From Enterobacter cloacae (GTDB lineage Bacteria > Pseudomonadota > Gammaproteobacteria > Enterobacterales > Enterobacteriaceae): DNA of 64,000 bases. The notes beneath the pieces were generated by a model. It was not told where the DNA came from. It searched no databases and saw only the letters and a list, made by a program, of their open reading frames with translations. The stretch lies in assembly GCF_011078175.1 (NCBI RefSeq), contig NZ_JAALCJ010000004.1:372001-436000 (forward strand), given 5' to 3'. Position numbers and translations under genes: made by a program. Positions 56,309 through 64,000 of this stretch are shown piece by piece; position 1 is the stretch's first letter, and each line of letters begins with the position of its first letter.

Positions 56309-57263
56309 AACCGTTACTCGCATCGGGCTGGCAGGTCTGCTGGCAGTGACGTCGCTGGCTCAGGCGGCGGAGAAAGTGCCGGATAGCCTGCGTATCGGTT
56401 ATCAGAAGGGTAGCGTCAGCATGGTGCTGGCGAAAAGCCATGCGTTGCTGGAGAAGCGTTTCCCGGAGACCAAATTCTCCTGGGTCGAGTTCCCTGCCGG
56501 ACCACAAATGCTGGAGGCGCTGAACGTCGGAAGTATAGATTTAGGCAGCACCGGCGATATCCCGCCGATCTTTGCGCAGGCTGCCGGGGCGGATCTGGTT
56601 TACGTTGGCGTTGAGCCCGCTAAGCCGAAGGCAGAGGTTATTTTGGTGCCGGAAAATAGCGAGATCAAAAGCGTCGCCGATCTTAAAGGCCATAAGGTTG
56701 CCTTCCAGAAAGGTTCGAGCTCGCACAACCTGCTGCTGCGGGCGCTACAGGAGGCCGGCCTTAAATTCACCGATATCCAGCCTGTTTACCTGACGCCTGC
56801 CGATGCGCGCGCGGCGTTTCAGCAAAAGAATGTGGATGCCTGGGCCATCTGGGATCCGTACTACTCCGCCGCACTGTTGCAGGGCGGTGTGCGGGTGCTG
56901 AAAGACGGCACCTCCCTGAAACAGACCGGTTCGTTCTACCTTGCGGCACGTCCTTACGCTGAAAAAAATGGCGCATTTATTCAGCAGGTGCTGGATACCT
57001 TCTCTCAGGCCGATGCGCTGACCCAAAGCCAGCGTCAGCAGAGCATCACGCTGCTGGCAAAAACTATGGGCCTGCCTGAACCGGTGATCGCCACCTATCT
57101 TGACCACCGTCCTCCCACCACCATCGCACCGGTTGACGCCCACGTTGCCGCTCTTCAGCAGCAAACGGCAGATCTCTTTTATCAAAACCGCCTGGTTCCA
57201 AAGCAGGTGAATATTCGCGAACGCATCTGGCAACCCGCTGGCATTGAAGGAAAAAAATCATGA
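56301..57263 (+). CDS. ssuA: SsuA, aliphatic sulfonate-binding protein
   Basis: The 320-residue periplasmic protein has a signal peptide (about 1-22, AQA) and an SBP fold of the nitrate/taurine/sulfonate family, with [14 protein letters not shown] at about 32-45. It binds alkanesulfonates for the SsuBC importer. It overlaps ssuE by 8 bases and ssuD by 4, so the operon is tightly packed. Confidence 0.95.
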   Translation: MFKTVTRIGLAGLLAVTSLAQAAEKVPDSLRIGYQKGSVSMVLAKSHALLEKRFPETKFSWVEFPAGPQMLEALNVGSIDLGSTGDIPPIFAQAAGADLVYVGVEPAKPKAEVILVPENSEIKSVADLKGHKVAFQKGSSSHNLLLRALQEAGLKFTDIQPVYLTPADARAAFQQKNVDAWAIWDPYYSAALLQGGVRVLKDGTSLKQTGSFYLAARPYAEKNGAFIQQVLDTFSQADALTQSQRQQSITLLAKTMGLPEPVIATYLDHRPPTTIAPVDAHVAALQQQTADLFYQNRLVPKQVNIRERIWQPAGIEGKKS

Positions 57264-58405
57264 GCTTGAATCTTTTCTGGTTTTTACCCACCCACGGTGA
57301 TGGACACTATCTTGGCACAGAAGAAGGCGCCCGCCCGGTCGATCACGGCTATCTACAGCAGATCGCCCAGGCGGCAGACCGCATCGGTTTTACCGGGGTG
57401 CTGATCCCGACGGGCCGTTCATGCGAGGATGCGTGGCTGGTTGCCGCGTCGATGATCCCCGTCACCCAGCGCCTGAAATTCCTGGTCGCCTTGCGCCCGA
57501 GCGTGGTGTCGCCCACCGTCGCGGCACGCCAGGCGGCAACGCTGGACAGGCTTTCCAACGGCCGCGCGCTGTTCAACCTGGTAACGGGTAGCGATCCGCA
57601 GGAGCTGGCGGGCGATGGCGTTTTCCTCGATCATACCGAGCGCTATGAAGCTTCCGCGGAGTTCACCCGCGTCTGGCGACGTCTGCTGGAAGGGGAAACC
57701 GTCACCTTCGAAGGAAAACATATCCACGTTCGCAATGCGCAGCTCTACTTCCCGCCGGTACAGCAGCCGCGCCCTCCCCTCTATTTCGGCGGATCGTCGG
57801 ACGTGGCGCAGGAGCTGGCGGCTGAGCAGGTCGATCTCTATCTGACCTGGGGCGAGCCACCGGAGCTGGTGAAAGAGAAAATTGCTCAGGTACGCGCTAA
57901 AGCCGCAGAACATGGCCGTACGGTACGCTTCGGCATTCGCCTGCACGTAATCGTACGCGAAACCAACGACGAGGCCTGGCAAGCCGCTGACCGTCTGATC
58001 GCTCATCTGGACGACGACACCATCGCCAAAGCACAGGCGGCGTTTGCCAAAACCGACTCCGTGGGGCAGCACCGGATGGCCTCCCTGCACAACGGCAAGC
58101 GTGAAAATCTTGAGATCAGCCCGAACCTGTGGGCCGGGGTGGGTCTGGTGCGCGGCGGCGCCGGTACGGCACTGGTCGGCGACGGTCCAACCGTAGCGGC
58201 ACGCATTAATGAATACGCGGCGCTGGGGATCGACAGCTTTATTCTGTCTGGCTACCCGCATCTGGAGGAGGCGTACAAGGTGGGTGAACTGCTGTTCCCG
58301 CATCTGGATGTCGCTATCCCGGACATTCCGCAGCCACGTCAGCTTCAGTTGCAGGGCGAAGCCGTGGCGAACGCGTTTATTCCGAGAAAAGTCGCGCAAA
58401 GTTAA
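57260..58405 (+). CDS. ssuD: SsuD, FMNH2-dependent alkanesulfonate monooxygenase
   Basis: This 381-residue luciferase-like TIM barrel cleaves alkanesulfonates to aldehyde and sulfite, releasing sulfur for growth. The N-terminal [17 protein letters not shown], the loop with [16 protein letters not shown] and the C-terminal [21 protein letters not shown] (in part) match the family. It starts 4 bases before the ssuA stop and is followed 9 bases later by ssuC. Confidence 0.96.
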   Translation: MSLNLFWFLPTHGDGHYLGTEEGARPVDHGYLQQIAQAADRIGFTGVLIPTGRSCEDAWLVAASMIPVTQRLKFLVALRPSVVSPTVAARQAATLDRLSNGRALFNLVTGSDPQELAGDGVFLDHTERYEASAEFTRVWRRLLEGETVTFEGKHIHVRNAQLYFPPVQQPRPPLYFGGSSDVAQELAAEQVDLYLTWGEPPELVKEKIAQVRAKAAEHGRTVRFGIRLHVIVRETNDEAWQAADRLIAHLDDDTIAKAQAAFAKTDSVGQHRMASLHNGKRENLEISPNLWAGVGLVRGGAGTALVGDGPTVAARINEYAALGIDSFILSGYPHLEEAYKVGELLFPHLDVAIPDIPQPRQLQLQGEAVANAFIPRKVAQS

Positions 58406-58414
58406 GGAGCCACC

Positions 58415-59206
58415 ATGTCTGCAACCGCACAAAAATGGCTGCTGCGCGCCGCGCCGTGGTTTCTGCCCGTCAGCATTGTCCTCGTCTGGCAACTGGCGTC
58501 TTCAACCGGCTGGCTGTCGAGCCGCATTTTGCCCTCTCCGGAGGGCGTGGTGGAAGCGTTCTGGTCGCTAAGCGCCAGCGGTGAGCTGTGGCAACATCTT
58601 GCCATCAGCTCCTGGCGCGCGGCGATCGGCTTTTCGATTGGCGGAAGCATCGGCCTGACGCTGGGGCTGATCAGCGGCTTGTCCCGCTGGGGTGAGCGGC
58701 TGCTGGATACCTCCGTTCAGATGCTGCGTAACGTGCCGCATCTGGCGCTTATTCCGCTGGTTATTCTGTGGTTCGGCATTGATGAGAGCGCCAAAATCTT
58801 CCTCGTGGCGCTGGGGACGTTGTTCCCTGTTTATATCAATACCTGGCATGGGATCCGCAATATCGATCGCGGCCTGGTTGAGATGGCCCGCAGCTATGGT
58901 CTGTCAGGTTTTGCCCTGTTTACCCACGTGATCCTGCCGGGCGCCCTGCCCTCCATTATGGTTGGGGTGCGTTTTGCGCTCGGCCTGATGTGGCTGACCC
59001 TAATCGTGGCGGAAACCATTTCGGCTAACTCCGGCATTGGTTATCTGGCAATGAACGCCCGCGAGTTCCTGCAAACGGACGTGGTGGTGGTTGCCATTAT
59101 CCTTTATGCCCTGCTCGGCAAACTGGCGGACGTCAGCGCCCAGTGGCTGGAACGTAGCTGGCTGCGCTGGAACCCGGCCTACACCGCTCTGGAGGCGAAA
59201 GCATGA
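58415..59206 (+). CDS. ssuC: SsuC, sulfonate ABC permease
   Basis: The 263-residue protein has six membrane helices and the ABC-permease coupling motif near 165-184 ([21 protein letters not shown], in part). It forms the membrane channel for alkanesulfonate import with SsuB and SsuA. An AAGGAG site precedes the ATG. The coding end overlaps ssuB by 4 bases. Confidence 0.95.
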   Translation: MSATAQKWLLRAAPWFLPVSIVLVWQLASSTGWLSSRILPSPEGVVEAFWSLSASGELWQHLAISSWRAAIGFSIGGSIGLTLGLISGLSRWGERLLDTSVQMLRNVPHLALIPLVILWFGIDESAKIFLVALGTLFPVYINTWHGIRNIDRGLVEMARSYGLSGFALFTHVILPGALPSIMVGVRFALGLMWLTLIVAETISANSGIGYLAMNAREFLQTDVVVVAIILYALLGKLADVSAQWLERSWLRWNPAYTALEAKA

Positions 59207-59973
59207 ATACTGCACGACTGAACCAGGGAACACCGTTACTGCTGAACGGCGTGACCAAACGCTACGGCGACAACACCATTCTGAACGCACTGGATCTGCA
59301 TATTCCTGCCGGACAGTTTGTGGCCGTTGTCGGCCGCAGCGGTGGCGGCAAGAGTACCCTGCTGCGTCTTTTAGCCGGGCTGGAAGCGCCAAACAGCGGT
59401 GACATTCTGGCCGGCACAACGCCGCTGGCCACGATTCAGGATGATACGCGCATGATGTTTCAGGACGCACGTCTGCTGCCGTGGAAAACGGTGATGGATA
59501 ACGTCGGGCTGGGGCTCAAGGGACAGTGGCGGGATGAAGCCCGTCAGGCGCTGGCCGCCGTTGGGCTGGAAAATCGTGCGGGAGAATGGCCTGCGGCGTT
59601 ATCGGGTGGGCAGAAGCAGCGCGTGGCGCTGGCGCGGGCGTTGATTCACCGTCCCGGCCTGCTGTTGCTTGATGAGCCGCTCGGCGCGCTTGATGCCCTG
59701 ACGCGGATCGAGATGCAGGATCTGATTGAATCCTTGTGGCAAGCGCATGGCTTTACGGTTCTTCTGGTCACGCATGACGTGAGCGAAGCCGTGGCGATGG
59801 CCGACCGGGTGCTGTTAATAGAGGAAGGGAAAATAGGTCTGGATCTGACGGTGGATATCCCGCGGCCTCGCCGCGTGGGATCGGCCCGACTGGCGGAGCT
59901 GGAAGCCGAAGTGCTGGATCGGGTGATGAAGCGTGGGGAAGCGGAGATTCAGCGGATAAAGGCTAATGCCTGA
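59203..59973 (+). CDS. ssuB: SsuB, sulfonate ABC ATPase
   Basis: The 256-residue ATPase has Walker [10 protein letters not shown] (about 45-53), the signature [15 protein letters not shown], Walker [13 protein letters not shown] and the switch histidine in [14 protein letters not shown]. It drives alkanesulfonate uptake. It is the last gene of the operon. A long inverted repeat of unknown origin begins right after its stop codon. Confidence 0.95.
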   Translation: MNTARLNQGTPLLLNGVTKRYGDNTILNALDLHIPAGQFVAVVGRSGGGKSTLLRLLAGLEAPNSGDILAGTTPLATIQDDTRMMFQDARLLPWKTVMDNVGLGLKGQWRDEARQALAAVGLENRAGEWPAALSGGQKQRVALARALIHRPGLLLLDEPLGALDALTRIEMQDLIESLWQAHGFTVLLVTHDVSEAVAMADRVLLIEEGKIGLDLTVDIPRPRRVGSARLAELEAEVLDRVMKRGEAEIQRIKANA

Positions 59974-59975
59974 TG

Positions 59976-60075
59976 CCCTCACCCCGGCCCTCTCCCACAG
60001 GTCTGAGGGTTCTCCACAAAATAATGCCTGCACAGACGGCTCCCTCTCCCTTGTGGGAGAGGGCTGGGGTGAGGG
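59976..60075. repeat. Long inverted repeat (CCCTCACCCC... family)
   Basis: Arms of 24 bases, 59976-59999 and 60052-60075, pair at 23 of 24 positions. The arms read CCCTCACCCCGGCCCTCTCC... and ...GGGAGAGGGCTGGGGTGAGGG, around a 52-base centre. It looks like a miniature mobile palindromic element rather than a gene terminator. Confidence 0.7.
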
Positions 60076-60284
60076 GGAACATACGGCTCTGGTGGTCATT
60101 CCGTTCACGTTATGTTCCTTGCTACTCTGTCACAACATAACCTGTGAACATGCCAGGGTGGCTCAGCGCATCGCTGAAAGCCTTCAGTCGTTCTCAAACC
60201 AGTTTATTGCTTTGCGTTAAAAAAATTACTGGGGAACCCTCAGCCCACAGGGAGAGGGAGAAAACCGATGCCCCGCGACCCCAC

Positions 60285-60320
60285 GTAAGCCCGGTAAGCG
60301 TAGCGCCACCGGGCTTTTTT
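60285..60320. repeat. REP-like element and likely pepN terminator
   Basis: GTAAGCCCGGTAAGCGTAGC followed by GCCACCGGGCTTTTTT combines a REP motif with a T-run. It lies just beyond the pepN stop on the convergent side, and can end messages from the ssu side. Confidence 0.7.
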
Positions 60321-60323
60321 ACC

Positions 60324-62936
60324 TCAGGCCAGCGCCTTAGCAATCTTCTCGTACAGATCGCCAGACAGATTTTCCAGCCCTTTCAGCTGCTCAAGCGCGG
60401 CGCGCATTTTCGCCTGACGCTGCGCATCGTAGCGTTTCAGGCGGATCAGCGGCTCAATCAGACGAGACGCCACCTGCGGGTTACGGCTGTTCAGTTCGGT
60501 GAGCATTTCAACCATGAACTGATAACCGCTGCCGTCTTCGGCATGGAATGCGGCCGGGTTGCTGCTGGCGAAGGCACCAATCAGAGAGCGGACGCGGTTC
60601 GGGTTGCTCATGGTGAACGAGCGGTGCTTCAGCAGGCTGCGAACCTTGCTGAGTACATCGGCTGCCGGGCTGGTGGCCTGAAGAATAAACCACTTGTCCA
60701 TCACCAGACCATCCTGATGCCACCTGTCGTCGTACTCCTGCATCAGCGCATCGCGGCACGGCAGCTCGGCGGCAACGCTTGCAGCCAGCGCGGCCAGTGC
60801 ATCCGTCATGTTATCGGCTTCGTGGTACTGCTTGCTGACCAGCGTGTTCGCCAGCTCTGCCTCACCAAACGCAAGATAGCGCAGGCAGGTATTGCGCAGG
60901 GAACGTTTACCGATATCCGCATGTTCCACCCGATACGCGTCCAGCTTGTTGGCGTTGTAAATGGCGAGGAACTCATCTGCCAGCTCGGTCGCCAGCGTGC
61001 GGGTCAGCGCTTCACGTACGGCGACGATCGCAATCGGGTCGATGATGTCAAACAGCTCGGCAATTTCAGTCGCAGACGGCAGCGTTAAAATTTCAGCCGC
61101 CAGCGCCGGGTCAATCTTCTCATCCAGCAGGATGGCACGGAACGCGTCTGCCACATGAACCGGCAGCGTCAGCGGCTGGCCCTGCTGGTAACGGTTGACG
61201 TTCAGCTTGATGTAGGTCGCCAGCAGGCTTTGTGCCGCATCCCAGCGCGAGAAATCGTTGCGCGCGTGACGCATCAGGAACGTCAGCTGCTGATCGCTCC
61301 ACTTGTATTCAAGTTTAACCGGCGCAGAGAATTCACACAGCAGGGCTGGCACCGGCTGGAAATAGACGTTATCGAAGATAAAGGTCTGCTCTGCCTGGGT
61401 CACGTTCAGCACGTTATGTACCGGGTGACCGCCCTTCTGTAACGGGATCACGTTGCCTTCGTTGTCGTACAGCTCAACGCTGAACGGAATGTGCAGCGGA
61501 TGTTTCTCTTCCTGCTCGGCCGTTGGCGGCGTGCGCTGGCTGATGGTCAGCGTGTACTGCTCGGTTTCCGGGTTGTAGTCGTCTTTGACCGTCACAATCG
61601 GCGTACCGGCCTGGCTGTACCAGCGGCGGAAATGAGACAGATCGACGTTAGAGGCGTCCTCCATCGCCTGGACGAAATCGTCGCAGGTGGCCGCACTGCC
61701 GTCGTGACGCTCGAAGTAAAGCTGAATCCCTTTCTGGAAATTCTCTTCGCCCAGCAGGGTGTGGATCATGCGGATAATTTCTGCGCCTTTTTCATACACC
61801 GTCAGGGTGTAGAAGTTATTCATCTCAATGACTTTATCCGGGCGGATCGGATGGGCCATTGGGCTGGCATCTTCTGCAAATTGCAGACCACGCATGGTGC
61901 GCACGTTGTTGATGCGGTTCACCGCCCGCGATCCCAGATCGGAGCTGAACTCCTGATCGCGGAAGACGGTTAAGCCTTCTTTCAGGCTCAGCTGGAACCA
62001 GTCGCGGCAGGTGACGCGGTTCCCGGTCCAGTTGTGGAAATATTCGTGGCCGATAACGCGTTCAATATCGAGGTAATCTTTATCCGTTGCGGTATCGGTA
62101 CGCGCCAGCACGTATTTTGAGTTAAAGATATTAAGACCTTTGTTCTCCATCGCGCCCATGTTGAAGAAATCGACAGCAACGATCATATAGATGTCGAGGT
62201 CATATTCGAGGCCAAAGCGCGTTTCATCCCACTTCATGGAGTTGATGAGGGAGGTCATTGCCCACGGCGCGCGGTCAAGGTTGCCACGGTCCACGAACAG
62301 TTCCAGCGCGACTTCACGGCCAGAGCGCGTTTTGAAGGTGTCGCGCAGAACATCGAAATCTCCCGCCACCAGCGCAAACAGATAGCAAGGTTTCGGGAAC
62401 GGATCCTGCCACTGTACCCAGTGACGGCCATTCTCCAGTTCCCCCTCGCCAATCCGGTTGCCGTTGGAAAGCAGGTACGGGTACAGCGTTTTGTCGGCAA
62501 TAATTTTGGTGGTAAAGCGCGCCAGGACATCCGGGCGATCGAGATACCAGGTAATGTGGCGGAAACCTTCGGCTTCGCACTGGGTACACAGGGCTACGCC
62601 TGACTGGTAAAGCCCTTCCAGCGCGGTATTGGCGGCAGGGCTAATTTCATTCACGATGCGCAGGGTAAAGCGTTCCGGCAGGTTGTCGATGACCAGCTGG
62701 TTGCCTTCTTCTTTATAGTCTGACCAGGCTTCATCATTAATATGCAGGGAAACCAGTGCCAGGTCTTCACCATCCAGACGCAGCGGCACGGCTGTCGCGC
62801 TCTGGCGCGTCACCTGGCTTACCGCCGTCACGACGGTTTTTGTGGCATCCAGGTCGAAAGTCAGATCGATATCGCTTATCAGGTAATCCGGCGCACGGTA
62901 GTCGTGGCGGTATTTAGCTTGTGGCTGTTGTGTCAT
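60324..62936 (-). CDS. pepN: PepN, aminopeptidase N
   Basis: This 870-residue M1-family metalloprotease has the same length as E. coli PepN and releases N-terminal residues from peptides in the cytoplasm. The substrate motif GAMEN and the zinc site HEYFHNW with the downstream glutamate lie in the first half, and the four-domain layout is complete. It is convergent with ssuB and divergent from pncB, as in E. coli. Confidence 0.97.
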   Translation of the reverse strand: MTQQPQAKYRHDYRAPDYLISDIDLTFDLDATKTVVTAVSQVTRQSATAVPLRLDGEDLALVSLHINDEAWSDYKEEGNQLVIDNLPERFTLRIVNEISPAANTALEGLYQSGVALCTQCEAEGFRHITWYLDRPDVLARFTTKIIADKTLYPYLLSNGNRIGEGELENGRHWVQWQDPFPKPCYLFALVAGDFDVLRDTFKTRSGREVALELFVDRGNLDRAPWAMTSLINSMKWDETRFGLEYDLDIYMIVAVDFFNMGAMENKGLNIFNSKYVLARTDTATDKDYLDIERVIGHEYFHNWTGNRVTCRDWFQLSLKEGLTVFRDQEFSSDLGSRAVNRINNVRTMRGLQFAEDASPMAHPIRPDKVIEMNNFYTLTVYEKGAEIIRMIHTLLGEENFQKGIQLYFERHDGSAATCDDFVQAMEDASNVDLSHFRRWYSQAGTPIVTVKDDYNPETEQYTLTISQRTPPTAEQEEKHPLHIPFSVELYDNEGNVIPLQKGGHPVHNVLNVTQAEQTFIFDNVYFQPVPALLCEFSAPVKLEYKWSDQQLTFLMRHARNDFSRWDAAQSLLATYIKLNVNRYQQGQPLTLPVHVADAFRAILLDEKIDPALAAEILTLPSATEIAELFDIIDPIAIVAVREALTRTLATELADEFLAIYNANKLDAYRVEHADIGKRSLRNTCLRYLAFGEAELANTLVSKQYHEADNMTDALAALAASVAAELPCRDALMQEYDDRWHQDGLVMDKWFILQATSPAADVLSKVRSLLKHRSFTMSNPNRVRSLIGAFASSNPAAFHAEDGSGYQFMVEMLTELNSRNPQVASRLIEPLIRLKRYDAQRQAKMRAALEQLKGLENLSGDLYEKIAKALA

Positions 62937-63143
62937 AGAAAACCTTATGCATCGTTTGTCGAGTAACGATTCAATATATTCCTGTTGTGTAAAACGCGCT
63001 ATGCAGAATGTTCATCTTTTCAGGCACAACGCCCTTTTTAGCTACATTTTTATAACACGAGGCACGAAATGCACTCGACCATAAAGTGTGCTTATGTTGT
63101 GATCGGGGTTCAATAAATCACTAAACAAGGTATACTCCGGAGT

Positions 63144-63161
63144 TGTTTATTGTACTAAACG
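63144..63161 (+). promoter_or_regulatory. NadR box of pncB
   Basis: TGTTTA, six bases, TAAACG matches the NadR operator TGTTTA-N6-TAAACA at 11 of 12 positions. It lies 29 bases before the pncB start, so NadR represses pncB when NAD is plentiful. Confidence 0.8.
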
Positions 63162-63190
63162 CTCCCGTGAGAGGATGCTACAGCGCACCT

Positions 63191-64000
63191 ATGACTCAAT
63201 TCGCTTCTCCGGTTCTGCATACGTTGCTGGATACCGACGCGTACAAGCTGCATATGCAGCAAGCCGTGTTTCACCACTATCATGATGTTCATGTTGCGGC
63301 GGAATTTCGCTGCCGGGGTGACGACTTGCTGGGTATTTACGCAGATTCCATTCGTGAACAGGTCGATGCTATGCAGCATCTGGCGCTCAACGATGACGAA
63401 TATCAATGGCTTTCTGGCCTGCCTTTCTTTAAAGCGGACTACCTGAACTGGCTGCGTGAGTTCCGCTATAAGCCGGAACAGGTCACCGTCACCAATGATA
63501 ACGGTAAGCTGGACATTCGCCTGACCGGCCCGTGGCGCGAAGTGATCATGTGGGAAGTGCCGCTTCTGGCCGCGATCAGCGAGCTGGCCCACCGCTATCG
63601 CTCCCCTGAAACCGGTGTGACGCAGGCGGTTGCCGCGCTGGAGAATAAACTCGTTGAGTTTTCCAGACTGACCGAAGGGCTGGATATGTCCCGCTTCCGT
63701 CTGATGGACTTTGGCACGCGCCGCCGCTTCTCTCGCGAGGTTCAGGAAGCCATTGTCAGACGTCTGCAACAGGAGCCGTGGTTCGTTGGCACCAGCAACT
63801 ACGATCTGGCGCGTCGCCTTGATTTAACGCCGATGGGCACCCAGGCGCACGAATGGTTCCAGGCGCACCAGCAGATCAGCCCTGACCTTGCCAACAGCCA
63901 GCGCGCCGCCCTCGCCGCGTGGCTTGAGGAATACCCGAATCATCTGGGTATTGCCCTGACGGACTGCATTACCATGGACGCGTTCCTGCGCGACTTTGGC
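63191..64000 (+). CDS. pncB: PncB, nicotinate phosphoribosyltransferase (partial, 3' end outside)
   Basis: An ATG at 63191 ([20 protein letters not shown]) opens a frame that runs 270 codons to the window end without a stop. The usual length is about 400 residues, so about one third is missing. PncB joins nicotinate to PRPP to give nicotinate mononucleotide in NAD salvage. The motif [13 protein letters not shown] and [11 protein letters not shown] are typical. The upstream gap contains the NadR box and the divergent pepN promoter. Confidence 0.96.
   Translation, partial: MTQFASPVLHTLLDTDAYKLHMQQAVFHHYHDVHVAAEFRCRGDDLLGIYADSIREQVDAMQHLALNDDEYQWLSGLPFFKADYLNWLREFRYKPEQVTVTNDNGKLDIRLTGPWREVIMWEVPLLAAISELAHRYRSPETGVTQAVAALENKLVEFSRLTEGLDMSRFRLMDFGTRRRFSREVQEAIVRRLQQEPWFVGTSNYDLARRLDLTPMGTQAHEWFQAHQQISPDLANSQRAALAAWLEEYPNHLGIALTDCITMDAFLRDFG

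Larger units (their letters stand above)
59974..60323. other. Intergenic repeats between ssuB and pepN
   Basis: These 350 bases hold a long inverted repeat (59976-60075), a weaker partial copy of the same motif near 60235-60260 and a REP-like unit at 60285. Open frames across the area have no ribosome sites and no coding character. The region joins two convergent genes. Confidence 0.6.

Noticed and set aside
59976..60320. CRISPR array
   Set aside because: The repeats are inverted, not direct, with no regular spacers and no cas genes in the window.
60144..61088. Plus-strand open frame of 314 codons
   Set aside because: Most of it is antisense to pepN and its 5' part runs through repeats. No ribosome site or motif.

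Overview
The window is chromosomal DNA from an Enterobacteriaceae species, most likely an Enterobacter or close relative. Most genes match Escherichia coli K-12 genes in sequence, length and order, running from rut to pncB in the inverse of the usual map orientation. Three kinds of E. coli content normally found in this interval are missing. Between agp and yccA there are no tor, gfc/etk, app or hya genes. Between ssuE and pyrD there is no fimbrial cluster. Other genes occupy the agp-yccA gap.

Layout. 1-3679: the end of the pyrimidine-degradation operon (rutB tail, rutCDEFG). 3790-7505: a DMT exporter, the small stress protein ymdF, wrbA-yccJ and the glucose-1-phosphatase agp. 7659-20695: an accessory block. 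It holds an HxlR regulator with a short-chain dehydrogenase; a DedA protein; a GntR-controlled catabolic cluster (FAD oxidoreductase, aldehyde dehydrogenase, DHDPS-family lyase) beside a YddG-like exporter; an MFS transporter; and GlxA-type and MarR regulators divergent from a UbiD-family decarboxylase. 20838-22065: an M-box magnesium riboswitch ahead of a short MgtE-type transporter. 22071-25627: two near-identical copies of tRNA-Ser(UGA) with their terminators flank a three-gene FecCD-type metal-chelate ABC importer, whose promoter carries a perfect palindrome resembling a Zur operator. 25748-27376: an OppA-like binding protein.

27647-55483: a conserved core segment. It runs yccA, tusE, acyP (with an AraC/YbcL-like pair inserted), rlmI, hspQ, yccU, csgI/yccT, mgsA, helD, yccF, yccS, sxy, sulA, ompA, matP, lonH, fabA, rmf, pqiCBA, uup, rlmKL, ycbX, zapC, pyrD. 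55733-59973: a complete sulfonate operon, ssuEADCB. 60324-62936: pepN. From 63191: pncB, cut by the window end.

Several control sites can be read directly: a LexA box before sulA, FadR and FabR sites before fabA, a PurR-like site and leader hairpin before pyrD, a NadR box before pncB, the ompA promoter and leader, the M-box, and repeated dyads in the accessory block. Those dyads pair regulators with likely targets: three similar sites around the HxlR gene and its dehydrogenase, two matching 21-bp sites in the GntR cluster, and a tandem dyad between marR and the ubiD-family gene. The accessory block therefore looks like a set of small, locally regulated catabolic or detoxification modules inserted in an otherwise conserved backbone.
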